Assembly (NCBI GenBank): GCA_025356925.1
Contig: JANXQE010000124.1
Location: 1 to 5,977 of the forward strand
Source: Limisphaerales bacterium
GTDB lineage: Bacteria > Verrucomicrobiota > Verrucomicrobiia > Limisphaerales > UBA8199
Direction of reading: 5' to 3'
DNA length: 5,977 nt
Part shown: in pieces, positions 5,843 to 5,977 of the stretch
How the letters are laid out: each line of letters starts with the position of its first letter
Position numbering within the stretch: position 1 is the first letter of the stretch
Notes under the pieces: model-generated
Database searches by the model: none
What the model saw: only the letters and a program-made list of their open reading frames with translations
What the model was told of the DNA's origin: nothing
Position numbers and translations under genes: made by a program

Positions 5843-5977
5843 GCTATCTCGAACTCCTCAAGCTCGCCGTTCCGGAAACCATCGTGGTGCTAACCGCGCT
5901 GGCGGTGTTGGCGATTGACCTGACTTCGATGCGCGGGTTGGAAGTGCGGGTGCGGTTCACGGTCGGCGGCATGGTGG
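5839..5977 (+). CDS. nuoN: NADH-quinone oxidoreductase subunit N, N-terminal part (3' truncated)
   Basis: The first 46 codons of a membrane protein start at ATG 5839 and run off the window. The visible protein begins MSYLELLKLAVPETIVVLTA and continues through a first hydrophobic helix (about residues 9-27) to a polar turn (DLTSMRGLEVRVR). The LxxLxPE start of a helix, as in LKLAVPETIVVLTAL, is typical of the NuoN N-terminus (LLPEIILL-like). The start overlaps the nuoM copy 2 stop (ATGA) and is preceded by a near-perfect ribosome binding site. The catalytic lysines and glutamate lie outside the window and cannot be assessed. The assignment rests on this N-terminus and on the invariant nuoL-M-N gene order. 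Confidence 0.9.
   Translation, partial: MSYLELLKLAVPETIVVLTALAVLAIDLTSMRGLEVRVRFTVGGMV

Overview
The window is one continuous block of membrane-arm genes of respiratory complex I (NADH:quinone oxidoreductase), all on the + strand, in the order nuoJ (3' end only) - nuoK - nuoL - nuoM (copy 1) - nuoM (copy 2) - nuoN (5' end only). There are no gaps of note. Four of the five junctions overlap by a few bases (the nuoK/nuoL overlap depends on the start chosen), and the two nuoM genes are separated by 2 bases. This is the 3' half of a nuo operon; nuoA-I would be expected upstream and the rest of nuoN downstream.

The organism is a G+C-rich bacterium. The style of the proteins, the duplicated nuoM and a palindromic repeat of the type encoding PLTPTLSP..GERE suggest a Verrucomicrobiota-like or neighbouring lineage (PVC or Acidobacteria), but this is a recollection-based guess that cannot be proved from the window.

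The products form the proton-pumping arm. NuoJ and NuoK lie near the quinone module and carry the glutamates of the central charged axis. NuoL, NuoM and NuoN are antiporter-like channels. NuoL sits at the far end and holds the arm together with a long lateral helix (HL).

Three things stand out. (1) There are two divergent, intact nuoM genes in tandem. (2) The NuoL lateral-helix region is about 25-30 residues longer than in standard complex I, which fits a helix that must span one extra antiporter subunit. Together these match the '2M' complex I architecture, described in the literature as a possibly higher-stoichiometry proton pump. (3) The second NuoM lacks the otherwise near-invariant TM7 lysine (Leu215 in its place) but has an unusual lysine in TM5 (Lys140), so its pumping chemistry may differ. 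In addition, a perfect 13-bp-arm palindrome has inserted in frame into a loop of the second NuoM.

No RNA genes, CRISPR arrays, insertion sequences, promoters or terminators are visible.
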